From Phytophthora hibernalis (lineage: Eukaryota; Oomycota; Peronosporomycetes; Peronosporales; Peronosporaceae), in the NCBI GenBank assembly GCA_012656075.1, contig JAAKBF010000259.1, positions 1-64,000 of the forward strand: 64,000 nt of DNA, read 5' to 3'. This document shows positions 21,757 to 33,399 of this stretch, piece after piece. The position numbers and the translations under genes were made by a program. Every line of letters starts with the position of its first letter. Position 1 is the first letter of the stretch. The notes under the pieces are model-generated. The model saw only the letters and a program-made list of their open reading frames with translations, was not told the origin of the DNA and made no database searches.

Positions 21757-23939
21757 CTACTTTCTACGATACCGGCACAGTCGATTGTATAGCGCCCCGC
21801 ACGACAAATCGTCTGCTCGTTTTGGCTTCGTTTCGTAAAGTTTCGACAGCATCGTTGTGAAGACAGCGTCGAAAACTTTATCGGCCGTGGGAATTGGCAG
21901 CGCAGAAATCTTTGTCCTCCCTTCGTGCAACAAGTTAGCTTCTATTGCAAGTTTCTCCATGTACTGCATCACAAAAAGACGCGCGATGCCTCATATAGTG
22001 CGCTGGTATTATGCCATGCTGTTTGCTGAGGAGTCGGTATGGGCGAATCTTCGTGTCTTTATCGCCAAAGAACCATAAATTCCAAATTGCCTTCACATTC
22101 GCTCGGGCTGGAAATGCCCAGTCTTTTGGAACGCCATGGCAGAGCTATCCGTCGTCCCACGACCACGATTGCCATTCTGATTGATGCTCTACTGGGGAGG
22201 TGGTGACATCACTGTTACCAGGAAGTTGAATGTCGCTCAGAACACTACGAAACTCCGTAGTCATACTGGCACGAAGATAACAGATCCTTGCATCAAGATC
22301 GTGCAACGAAATTGGAGCAACACCATTCACCACAAAATGTTGCCACAACTCATTAACAACCTCCACTGCAACTTCAGTCGGTAGTTTCGTTGTCATTTCT
22401 GTCTTGAGGCTGGTAATTTCTTCATGGAGATCCGCTACTTCCGCTCTTAACTCATTCACCTGCTTAGCGATGGCGAGGTGGGCCGGAATTCCAGTTGACT
22501 TCATTCCACACACCGGCGCCGATCCAGTGACAAGCACTGTAGCACCAAGCTGGTCGTTAAGAAGTGAGTTCTCCGAAAACACTCTTGCTTTAAAATTGGG
22601 TGGTCTGTGCTGAGCGTGCTGCGAAGGTATTGCTCGTGGTGAATAAGGAAACCATCAGATATGGGAAAGCCGATTGCACACCCCGTGGGTAGTTGGAATA
22701 GCCACTTACAATTTCATTCCAGTATCCAGTTGACATTTTACCCGTTAACGCCGGCGGGAAATGTGAAGGTAGCACCCCAAATCGCTCCGAATCAAACGGC
22801 AACCCAGCTATCATTCTTTCGCAGAGTTGGTCAGATCCCTCTCCGAAGTGGATGGACTTGTCTTTTAGTCTTCCAAGGCACTGACCCATGCGCAAGTAAA
22901 CTGGTACAGGGTCGGCCCGTTTACTTGACCTAGCACATACGAGCTGCTGCCTTTGCACAGACTGTGTGTGCCGATGTCTTCCGGGATACAGCTCAATATG
23001 CACAACTCCTCCTCACTGAAAGACTTGATAACACGACGTAATAGACGTCCAAATCGATCTTTGTTATCGCTTCCGATGAATAGCTGCTGCTTTCCACCAC
23101 TGCCACGTTCAGGACAGGAAAAAGGTGCACAGCGAGAGCAAGTACAGGGCATTGCGACGGCTCGTACGGGTTTGCGTACACATGTTTACCAATTGTTTTT
23201 GCTGCAGTTTGATCTCCCATAAGTCCGTGCTCCTCCACGACAAGACAGTCCTCAGACCACTCAATGTGCTGCAACATGATTGTATCGACAGAGTCTGCTC
23301 TGCTCATCAGGTTCCACATCAAACGAAAAAGCTCCACCCAAACAACACCGTAGACCAGGCCTGACCTTTCTTGACGGGCTCAAGTGTCATAAGCTTCAAT
23401 GCAAGAAGCTCATACTCGCTAGCTTTCAGTTGGAGCTTTCCCTCATTGATCTTCACTAAACCGCGTTTTTAGGTCATTGACGACCTCTTCGTAGCCCTCC
23501 AGCACTCGGCGTAATTCTGTGTCAAGAGCAGGATCCAGTTCACTCAGGTTGGAGCGATAAACATCAACGAGAGCGCTACGGTAGCCCCAAATACACGATT
23601 CAGAAAGTGGGCCATTTATCATGTCCTTCGAGTCCAAATTATCACGATGAGCAGGGCAGCAGATATGGCCAAAAATGCCAGAATTGCATCTTTCGTGAGC
23701 GGAATGCGTATCTGTTTGGTGACAGCGTCTACAGTGTCGTGGTAGTGAGAAGCCAACCATGCTGTCATGGTGTTGACTTTGGACAGGTACGTGCGCTTTG
23801 TGCTTGTCTTCGTCCGCTTAGATTGGAGTACCTGCGCCACGGTAGATGAATCCTCGACATCTCTCTTTTTCCGCGCGTCATTTTCGTCTCTGGATTGAAG
23901 TGAAAGGTCACAGTGGGTGCGTGATATCTTTGCGATCAC
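21757..23939 (-). pseudogene. Tyrosine recombinase with GCR1_C-like tail (YR family 2, copy A)
   Basis: A second YR family, distinct from the two Cryptons. The N-terminal helical domain (TKRTYLSKVNTMTAWL) starts near 23850; a frame change near 23640 leads on through YRSALVDVYRSNL and KASEYELLALKLMTLEP to LMWNLMSRADSVDTIML (about 23290-23330) with the first catalytic Arg. Then come HVYANPYEPSQCPVLALAV and the box GTHSLCKGSSS (about 22945-22985), where the HxxR Arg is Cys. DQLCERMIAGLPFD follows, then a coiled region and HGVPKDWAFPARANVKAIWN with LWFFG (about 22030-22140), a GCR1_C-like DNA-binding motif. The tail ends with KRADDLSCGALYNRL at 21757. At least four frame changes and the lost Arg show it is dead. 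Copy B is the TIR-bounded relic at 58.9 kb. Confidence 0.75.
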
Positions 23940-23982
23940 AATCGCTGTGAATCTGCCGCATTTAGCTCAAGTGCAAATTGTG

Positions 23983-26415
23983 TCACTCTGACGGTGGATT
24001 GGGACAGATTCGGAATATTAGCGAGCCGTACGCTTCCGTGGCGTGGGGAAGACCGATGACACCTTCCGGGAAGCCATCTACTAGTATTGACTGCACCCCA
24101 TGCAGCCGGATGAGCATCAAGGTTGGCAACCGTAATAGCTTGTGGATAAAAACACCAGACGCCACATAGACAATTTCAGGTAGCTCATCAAGGGGCGGGT
24201 GTGTGCCTACCAGTGTTCCTATCACTCCGTTCGCAATCACATCTGCATCGATCAAGTCATGCTTATGCATTACCATGACAGGCATTCCGACGTAAAAACA
24301 GCTTCATCGGGATCCGGTCTGTAAGGTTTTCATTTATGTTTGCGAGGTGTTCACAAATCAGCTTTTTGACCGTGTTGATGGAACCGCGATACATTCATAT
24401 ACGGCACATTGCCGTGTGTCCGCAATCCGGAAAATCATGTCGTTGTTGATTGCACAACGCAGCTTGTTGGTGCAAACATCAACCGGTCGATATTTAAATT
24501 CGCTTTGTTCCGTTGCTGGTTCTTCCCGTGAATCTGCCGTCTGAACTCTATTGTTTAACAACTTCAGCTGAGTACCCGAAAGACGTCCCCATCGCAAGGC
24601 GTCGAGTATCTTTGTGTAGGTAGAATCAAATCTGGCTCGCATTTTTTGTGAGAAATACGACGAAGTTGGTTGCTGCGCTGAGTGCGTAACCAGTCTGCCT
24701 TTGCCGACTTGCGTGAGCTGGAGGGGGTACGAATCCTACGCAAAGAGTGGTACAACTTGTTAGGCAAGATACTAAGGTAGTATCTACACACTAGCTAGGA
24801 ATCGTTCAAGGTGAGCCTGTGACGGGTGGTAGCTGCAAGAGGTTTCCAATCAGGATTGTGTGCTTACCACCCATGATTTTTTCTGGTGTCGTTGACATCG
24901 AGCGCGATACGGCGTCCGTTCCCCGAGTAAACCTTGATCGATTATCGAAATTTCATCTATAACAACTAGCACCACACGCCTGAATCGAGATTGCATCTCA
25001 ATCGTTGGGGATCCATTGGGTTCTGCAACGTTCATTTTATAATTGCGAGCACTGTGCATCGTTCGGCCTTTAGTGTTGATAGCCGCTACCCATGTGAAAG
25101 CCAATGTTTCTTCACTTCCCGTTCGCCCCCACTTTCTTGCAAACATGAGCAGTGCATCAACAACAGTTGATTTTCCAGTCCCCGCTTCTCCTCCTAAGTA
25201 ACCAATCAATTGATCTTTGATATCGTAGAGCCTCACTTGCGTCTGCGTCGGCAGTAATGGCTCCGACAGTGCTTCAGATATATATTTTAAATACGCGTAT
25301 AATAGATGACGCGCAGCAACCTCAAACACAACATGCTGCCAAAAATTAAGCTGAAATGCTTCTGATTCCATCGCAATTTCTGGAAACGCAGGCAATGTTG
25401 TTGGTAACCAGCGAGGCCGCCCGTCAGGAACACGATACGGTACTGGTCCGAAACAGTCACGTAGTTTTTCTAATCGCGTTGGAGCCTCTTGAAACTGCGC
25501 AACCAAATTGTGCGTACCGAGACACTCGTCGTTATCCATGCTATTTGTCGTCACCAGCCTGGAAGCGTACGACGCAATATCAAATTCTGGTTCAATCGAG
25601 ATAGCACTAGAAAGACAAAAATAAGACTGGCCTGTCGACTCAATTGCATTGAATACATTTCGAACAGTCGCTTTTGCATCGTCCGATAGCTTCTGAGTGG
25701 AGTAATCTGGTGTTACTATTGCATTCGTGTCGATAAGATCGTCAGGAATGCTTTCATCTAGAGTGCCAGAATATTGGCGACCATTGTCCACAGCAGTTGG
25801 TATCGAGGACGTAGTTGCAGGAGGCCTTGTATTGAGTAATTCAGATTCGGCAGATACTCCTCCCCGATCATCAGATTTTTCACCGCGATAAAAGTCCTGT
25901 AACTGCGCCTCGAAACGTTGCATGTTGCAGACGCTAGTCTTGTCGGCATGCTGTCTAAATTCACGGTATCCGTCGAGTGGCGATTGATTTCCAGCTAGAA
26001 GTGTAAATTGTCGATGAGGTTTAAATAGTGTCAAAATCGATAGATAGTAGAAGTTGAGTCGTTCAGGATCCAGGTGGCTCGTAATATCTGGTATTGGTGT
26101 ACCGCTTACCACTAGCACCTTCCATGACTTTAATCGAATAACCGAAGTTTCATCCGGAGGAAACCGCCCACTACCGCATGCACCAGCCGACCTCTTCTTG
26201 GTGAATTCGAATCGCTCTAAAATATCAATAAACGCTGTCAACTCTAGTCTCACGTTCCGCTTCCAGTACTTTTCATGCAGGCTGTCAGAACAAATACTGC
26301 TATGTCTTGATTGCGAATCTTCACATTCCTGCTGCGATACGCTGATCTCAACTGAGTTTCTCTTTTCTCCAGCATTTTCCACAGATCCACACGAATAAAA
26401 TCGTATGAAAACCAA
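23983..26415 (-). pseudogene. Helitron Pif1-type helicase half, 3'-truncated
   Basis: The main frame (26415-24850) contains a pre-helicase region and then Walker A, GYLGGEAGTGKSTVV (about 25155-25205), TWVAAINTKGRTMHS, and Walker B, VLVVIDEISII (about 24945-24980). Coding continues in other frames: ALRWGRLSGTQLKLLNNRV (about 24540-24610) and PVMVMHKHDLIDADVIANG to the stop at 23983. The family's final motif after the PPL...IRLP region is absent. The helicase would unwind DNA during rolling-circle transposition. The frame breaks near 24850 and 24350 and the missing end make it non-functional. Confidence 0.8.
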
Positions 26416-26599
26416 AACAGCGTCTTGTGGAGTATGTATAGCGCTGCCATAGGCGCCACCACTTCTTGCCCGTTGGTAACTGTGTATAACATAGATCCAA
26501 GCATCTTATAAGCCTCGCTCAATAGCTGATGTATCTGGTGGTAAAAGAGCTTGTTTTTGATGCGGCCTTCGCGAAGGCTGCCAACGACAACGCAATTTG

Positions 26600-29500
26600 G
26601 TTTTCAACAGGATTTTGACACTTGAAACAATACTTCGCAACGTAAGCAGCAGTATCTTTGGATCCATTACTCAGCACAAACTAAGCATCATGGTTGCACT
26701 TCATTGCGGTCATCACCACGGGGTTGTATGCATTTGTATACTCGCACCCAATAGGTCGATGAATACGAAGACATTGGTGATTATCAATACTAGTATGGTC
26801 GATATGAACAGCTTCTGGTTTCAGAAATCGGCAAACACTCCCTTAAGAACAGTTTTCTGCGTTAATATCATAAGCACAAACGTGATATAAAGTCAACCCA
26901 TAGCTCCGTTGATCATCCGAAAATCGTAGCAATGCACATACCTTGAAACAGGACTTGCAGCGGTTCCAGTAATGGACTTGAAGTTCGCGAACAAGTAACG
27001 ACATTACAACGGCGCCGTCCGATTCCGAGCAGTGAATCAGTGCTTCCTAAAAATATATGGTACTCAAAATATATTGCCATAATATGCGCATAATTGATTT
27101 CCTGAGCAATAATTGATGTTTCAATCTTCGTTTTCAGATGCAATAATTGAGGGTGGGCTATGGACCACCCTCCGCTTCCATAGTATTTTACGAAGCACTG
27201 GCAGTGATGCGGAGGCCGGCATTTTTCAAAGTCTTTCCACTGCAAATTCGTTAAATCACATTGATCGCCTGCTCCGGCAATCAGAGATGCATCAATGATG
27301 TCTTTATCTTTAAAGTTTGCACCACAAGATGCGCAAGTCGCTGTTGTAGGAGGTGCGGTGCCGGGGGCAGGGCGGCGATATGCATCGACGCCAGGAGTTA
27401 CCGCCGTAAGTGTGGCATTGCTGTGGCAATGTACACATTCCCCTCATTAACTAAGCACGGCGGCAAGCTGAAGGAATCGAGCTTGAAATGATGCGTCGTT
27501 ATCTATAGCGTTCCAAAATTCCACAGAGGTCGTAGGAAAACCGTGTAGCCATACAGCAAAATGGGCATGGAGATCACCAGCTATTTGTGATTCTGTAGAA
27601 GCCCCAAATGCTCGTACTACTCCAAAGATACCACCTCCCTTTTTCGGAGCATTGGCCTCCTGATCCCATCCAAGAAGAAGTTCGATAACGGTTTTGATTA
27701 CCGTTACGAAATATCGCGCACACTCCACAGGATATGATGGAGCGATTTGCTTTCGTTCAGCACGATTCGGCATGAGCATGGTATTGGCCTCGTCGATTGC
27801 TCTTTTCGAAACCTCGCCTGCTTTAACTCCAGCGGAGTCGGGTGATACTGTAAATTTGTTTTGGAGGGGTCCAAACCGCTTCAGCATTCCGAAAAGATCA
27901 TGACGAGCATGCATACGACTAATGTTAGATCCATTGAAAGCAGATTCCGGCACTCGAAGCCCCTTTCGCTTGACATTCCGACAGGTACTTGAAGTACTTG
28001 ATCGCTTTAATGACTGTACTTCGTTTGACTTCGGCTGCTTTCAATGCTTGCCGTTGACATCCAGCCTAATGTAAAGCGTTCGCCTTGCATTCTCAGTTGC
28101 AAGATAGTCGAACGCTAGAAGCCTGAAAGCGTAGTGATTCTCAAATCGATGACCGTGGATTTGCAAACACCGTAGAATCCAGTGTCTTACCGACATATAC
28201 TTTTCTCGTGATTCTGTTGGACCTCCACACCCGGCTGGGAAAAGTGTAGGGAACATTCGCGGACAGATTGCCCACTTCGTCAATGCCATGTATGCATTTG
28301 ACTGCCACACGTCAACGTCGATGGATTCAGCAGGAGTTGGCGACATTAAAACACTAGAAGCCCCAATCCATGTTTCCTCTATGGCAGGATGAATGCCTTC
28401 TTCTAACGTTGATCCAAACGCCGAGTAGGTGCTCTGATCTCAAAGATTCTGTACGAAAGAGGAGGACTCGCTGGATTCACCCTGTGCTGACGTACGATCA
28501 ACAATAACACTCGAAGACGCAAAATTATCACCTTCACGGCGAATATGACCTTCTTCACGCGGATCAACTGCATCCGAAACACCCGATCTTCGCGTATTAA
28601 TGACAGAAATTCTTGTTGCACCACGCATGCGTACCCTGGAGACAGCTAGTGCCAATGCGCATGGTGCTTTTGTATTCACGGTTGTGAAGATGCAGAAACT
28701 GGAGATATCTGCGGCAAAGCGGTAAATTAAGCCGATAGTGTTTTTGCACGCAATTACCTAGTCATTAGGCCAACCATCGTTACGCGCACGCGGCAACTCA
28801 AATCTCGTGGCAACAATTCCACCACGGGACCTTCAGCGTTTCGGACAACGTAATGATGTGATTTGATCGTGCGGCATGGCCATCCTGTCACGACAGACAT
28901 TGATACGCACGGCAAAACCAGCGCTACCGCTTGCTCATCTGTTCGTGTAAGAGCCTTGAATCGACTAGGCAAATGGCCAATATAGTTCCTGTTGGAAATT
29001 CCGTTCACAGGTAAGCTAGGCGACGACCCTCCCGCAAAGGGGCAAACTTGACCGCATACGCCGCCGCCAGACTTATAAATCGCTATCACACAGCAAAGAG
29101 TGAGCTGCTTATTCACTAATTTTTATCATTGTTATAAACTTACCCGGGGGGTAGAGCAACAACCCCTTCAATCGCTCATCGACGTCTGAAGCGCTGTACT
29201 GGCCAATAATTACGTCTGGGACGTTCTTTGGTGTCGTCAAACAAACCTTCATACGCTGCAACATGGAAACGAATAGTAAACAAGGCTCTTTAAGCAAATT
29301 TTATACCCAAAAAGTTATACTTCAATGGGAGAAGCAAACAAACCTTAACAAATTCTTCCGTCAATTCCATCCGAATTATCTCGGTTTGTCCATAGCTAAG
29401 ATCACAAATAGAACAGGCCTGCACCTCCTCCGATGCTGAGACCATTGCTTTTACTGCTTCCGATTTAATGATATTTAGTCGTTCTGGACTTGGCACTATG

Positions 29501-29969
29501 AATTCACAGTTTTTGTCGATTGCTTCCAAATCGGAATCACTGTAAACGTGAGGAAGGCACGAATCAATGACTCCATCATCGCAGGATTATTTCGATACCG
29601 AGACATTGTCATTACGCCTGCTAGGCCTGCTAGGCCAATTATGCCGATCACTCATAGTTTCACTGACCGCCACAACATCCGGCAACGTAGCTGGTGTCGA
29701 GGTACGATCTGATTACATCCACAACGAATTCAAACTTGGAGGCTCTGTTCTGGTTCCACTATTCCATTCACGAACGGCAGTGCTATCAACAAACGAGAAA
29801 TTGACGGACTACCATTATTTTCTTGCCGAATATCACTTTGATTTTCGGACAGATGCTGTCGCTGACGAGACCGTCGAATCGTATCACGTTCTCGTGCTAG
29901 AACGCTGTACATTGCGCTGTTTCGTATCGAATCATTGGCTTCATGTTCTCGTCTCCGCTTTGTCGGCAT
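26600..29969 (-). pseudogene. Helitron Rep half (DUF6570, Helitron-like N, HUH nuclease)
   Basis: MPTKRRREHEANDSIRNSAM at 29969 begins the protein. A segment with CSICDLSYGQ (29529-29330) is joined by a likely GT-AG intron (about 29335-29255) to RMKVCLTTPKNVPDV, and a short intron near 29140-29100 leads to the DUF6570-like part (GGVCGQVCPF, about 29060-28754). Next, FPTLFPAGCGGPTESREKY (28346-28041) is the Helitron-like N domain. The Rep segment (27953-27447) carries DLHAHFAVWLHGFP (about 27540-27590), whose H-x-H belongs to the metal-binding HUH site. After the MITE, coding resumes with VHYWNRCKSCFK near 26950. Frame changes and the insertion inactivate it. It nicks and joins single-stranded DNA in intact elements. 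Confidence 0.75.
27038..27200. mobile_element. hAT-type MITE, copy 1, inside the Helitron
   Basis: Terminal inverted repeats CAGTGCTTCCTAAAAATA...ATGG and CCATAGTATTTTACGAAGCACTG bound 163 bp. The flanks GCAGTGAAT and GCAGTGAT look like an 8-bp duplication with one extra base. It matches copy 2 (48253-48530) closely but lacks about 115 bp of its middle; the missing part ends at a repeated AATAATTGA, so slippage or microhomology deletion is likely. Confidence 0.8.
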
Positions 29970-29994
29970 TTTGAAAACCGGGCAATGGCTGACG

Positions 29995-30545
29995 TCACTT
30001 CAGCTTTAAACGGTGCGACGGTTCAATGTTCGGCATCGAAGTGCACAATCCATCGCAGCACTTCAAATACGCATTCGTACCGGTAGGAAAATCCAGAGCG
30101 CGTTTAAATAATTTAAAGCCAAATCGACGAGCTTGGCACGCCCCCATTGGCCATCGTCGCAGCCATGGACCAAGATCGAATACAATGTAACGTTCTTTAT
30201 CGGCGTGCAGTGAGCATGCCAATCTCCCGTCGCGATCAAAATACCTCCATCACCACACCAAGCCAGTGGTGGTAGCGTGCCACCGCCAACCCAGCACACA
30301 TCGGGAGCACCGAGCGGAGCTTACCCCCTTCTTCAGTGGTCAACTTGCTTCATGTCAGGACATTCAAATCCATGTACACCACTGCGTGAGCCGCAGACCA
30401 AGCACGCCGTCTCCTCTTGTCGCACTGCGGCTTCATCGATGCTCCCACCGTTTAGTTTTAGGGGTTCCAAAACGACCAACTGCCATAAATCAACGTCTTC
30501 AGAGCACGCCAGAAACGGAAGACAAGTTTTCAGACTGCAGGAGAT
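29995..30545 (-). pseudogene. Unidentified coding fragments upstream of the Helitron
   Basis: Two stretches read as real protein on the minus strand. The first (about 30500-30345) has LWQLVVLEPLKLNGGSIDE and then CLVCGSRSGVHGFECPDM, a Cys pattern of a small zinc finger. The second (about 30240-29995) has YFDRDGRLACSL, then YIVFDLGPWLRRWPMGA and a final Cys pair before SHRLKLK and a stop. A GTAAG donor-like site at about 30330 and in-frame stops lie between them. They may be exons of one captured or displaced gene. The family is not recognised. Confidence 0.4.
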
Positions 30546-30697
30546 AGCGTAAATTTAGAAAGCAACACAGGTAGAAAACCAACGGTTGGGCGAGGAGATC
30601 GACCGGCCTCGAGTCGTCATTCCAGCTTTCTCCCGCAGTCAGTAGTTTAAGCAAAGTACAGCTCAAGCCTCGCTCCAACAGACGCGTCGTTGTTCCA

Positions 30698-32870
30698 ATG
30701 GCACCAACTTCCCCTCTCAAGGTGGGCTCCTTTCTGCTCGTTTTCCTGGAAGACGTAGACCAGAAGTGGGCGGAACCGACCTACGTCCAGGTTCTTCGGA
30801 TTGATGGCGCTGGCGTTCACGTGACCCCTGTGCCTTCGTTAGGAACGGGGCCTAACGCGACCGAACTCCATGTGGATTTGTCGGTGACCAAGGTTGTTTC
30901 GGAAAAGGAGGCACGAAGTGACCGTTTGGGTGTCTGGTTACGCAGAGGTGCTGCCTCCAGCTTTAAACGCATGTGGAGGTATGGACAAGTGACAAGTGCC
31001 AAAGCGGGAAGGCTGTATGCGGCCACTCAAGATGGTGCCTCATGGACTTGTCGGTCTGACAAAGCGGTGGGTGTCGACCCGATCGTGGTTTTGCTTCTCT
31101 CTCGCTCGGAGCTAAAGGTCAAGAATGGAGCCTCAAACAACTCGAAACACTCCATAGTACCATTCTGGATCGAACCCTTGGGTAGTCCACGGTGGAACCG
31201 CTTTCGCGGGATATCAGCTGCATACTTGCCCGACTTGGAGACCAAATTGACCTCTCTCACCGGCAACGGTATGCCGAGGATTGATCCACTCTCGGGGAAC
31301 TCAAAGACTTCCGATTACAACATGCGGTCGATTTTGTGTACGCTATCGAAGGGTCGAATAGTGTTGGAGAGGGATCAGCAGATACATAGGCGACCTCTTT
31401 TGCCGAGAGCGGCATTCATCAGCCTCCACACGCGACGACAGGTCCACGCGTACGGCAGCATCATCGACTGACTCGCTGTTTTTCGTCATCGAACCCCAAT
31501 TACCACGGCACTCGCGACCTCAAGTTGTGACTCGATCCCGCTCAGAACAGGAATTTCCCCTCTTATGGAACGCCAGGAAGCAGATCCAGTACCAAAAAAT
31601 GTGTTTCAGAAGCACAAATCATCAGGCGGTCGACACTACCAACACGGCCAGACACTTCTGGGTCAGCGATTACGAGTACCGTGCACTCGACATCAGTAAT
31701 GTTTTTGGGCCATATTCGTCTACCGATGTACGAACGTGTCCAACCACAGGGATATCTTTTAATGCTCGGGGACCAGTCCGATTCGATATCCACATCGCCA
31801 CGGTGCAAGCTCTGGCCTGCGAACCAGTTCTACAGGCTCATTACGTTCAAATTTACGGGCGTCTGCAAGCAGCAGAGGCTAATGTGGCAGCAAGAGCTAC
31901 GACAGTAAACAGAAAACGAGCCCAGAAGTATGAATTTTCTCCTTCGTTGGAACGGATTCGACTGCACGATTTGGTCTCAGCCCCAAACGTGCAAGGTAGG
32001 CCCCCAACAATTTGTTCGGCACCTGGTGTCCCATGGTGTGGTCCCGTTCCTGCCGCACCCTGGAATTTGCTCTCGTCTCTATGATATCCAATTCGGCAAC
32101 TACGGACCTTCCTTTATGCATCTACTGCCTGTCAATGAGCGTCAACTACGTGCCTGGATCAAAACCGCCAAGGTGAACATGCAGAATTTCTCGGCAGTAG
32201 TAGATCTCCCCGAAGCAGCAAGTCCGTTGACATCTGATGATGTACGTCGATCGTTGGGCGCTCTGCAAAGCTATATACACGCCTTCGGGTCAGTCGATGA
32301 CATTGATCTCGTCACCACCATCTATCGTTTAATGGATTGTCTATTTCAGCGAATTCAGCTCGACTCGAGTGAGATGGCGCTAGATTGACACGGAGGTGCT
32401 TGGAAAATATCGCAAACTCGCTGAAAGCGATGCTTCCAGAGGCGGGACGTCTCGTTTCGAGGTTGTCAAAACGGTGAGGCCAACGACTGCTTCTTTCCTG
32501 TACGTGATGCAACTCATCCAAGCAGCACGCCCCGTGCAACTGATCCGACAATCGTATTGACATCCAACTCTCATCAACCGAGGAAAGCGCAAAAACTTTC
32601 ATCCGGCCAAGGTCCAAGTAATCGTCGAAATGTGTCGGTGCCGTCCGCAGATCGTATGCCCGTACACATTACCAGACAAATCCCCAGCAGTGGCCGGAAG
32701 GGATTATGTCTACGATTTCTTACGGTGGAAGGTTGCCCTGGATCCCTCGACGACCCAAACGAATGATCCTTTAATCGTAGAGCACACTTCACCCCGGCTA
32801 AGATTCCTGCCGCGGTCCTTAAGTACACCACTGAGGCATTCGGCAAATTGCGCGATGACATGAAGCTAGA
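30698..32870 (+). pseudogene. DIRS-2 first ORF and gag-like region
   Basis: MAPTSPLKVGSFLLVFLED opens a 257-codon frame to 31471 with a beta-rich middle similar to the first ORF of DIRS-1. Gag-like coding follows in other frames: 31527-32084, 31930-32388 (GICSRLYDIQFGNYGPSF, matching GVCTRVYDFRFG of DIRS-1, then a helical stretch ending at 32388) and about 32620-32870, where LCLRFLTVEGCPG and AHFTPAKIPAAVLKY correspond to the Cys/His cluster of DIRS-1. Roughly four frame changes are needed to read it through. Confidence 0.6.
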
Positions 32871-33039
32871 ATGATGACGTGGGAGTCGTTTGAGAGTACC
32901 TCAGATCACGGCTTACATACCACTTGCCCCGTGTCCGTGCAGCCCTTTTAAAGCATCAACTTCATCTCACCAAAACGTTGGGCTTTTAGAGATCAAACGT
33001 GTTGAAGAAATCGCACGGAACGACCAACGAGTTGTTCCA

Positions 33040-33238
33040 GACTCACCTGTCCAGGTGGATACGCAGCGACAATGCGTCTCTTGAAAAACAGTGCTGCAGA
33101 TTCGAGGGCAAACGCACGACGATAGCCGCCCCAATAAGCCTTTGGACCCAAAACGCTATGAAGTTCTGCTAGGAGACTACGAACATCGAGCGCTGATGAT
33201 TTCAATTGCGAATCATGGATATGAAGCCAAATGAACAC
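33040..33238 (-). other. Antisense exon-like segment inside DIRS-2
   Basis: On the minus strand, opposite to the element, an open stretch reads SALDVRSLLAELHSVLG, then AYWGGYRRAFALE and FFKRRIVAAYPPGQ, followed at once by the strong donor CAG|GTGAGT (about 33048). An acceptor-like ATCAG precedes the stretch near 33195. The plus strand is full of stops here although gag and RT flank it. The DV..LL..L...LG...YW pattern recalls the SAGA-Tad1 helical domain, but I would not name it on that. It is best read as an exon of a cellular gene captured in reverse. Confidence 0.4.
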
Positions 33239-33399
33239 AAAACTGCCGGCATCGGAAGTGGTATAGCAACCATCAATCAGCTCAACAATTCGAAAATAGT
33301 GTCCTCCGCAGTATTGCTAATGGCCAGGCACTTGGTGAATATTTGGTCATCGATGCAGACATGTAGAAACAGTGGAAGGTTCATACAAGTCCTTTTGGA

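Larger units (their letters stand above)
23983..29969 (-). mobile_element. Helitron, degenerate, carrying a hAT-type MITE
   Basis: Minus-strand coding in the order N-terminal basic region, DUF6570-like domain, Helitron-like N domain, HUH Rep and Pif1 helicase is specific to Helitrons, which replicate by a rolling-circle mode. The 3' part is cut short: helicase coding stops at 23983, before the expected C-terminal motif, and 44 bp further lies the YR family-2 gene. No CTRR end with hairpin is recognisable. A 163-bp MITE sits in the Rep region (27038-27200). Confidence 0.8.
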
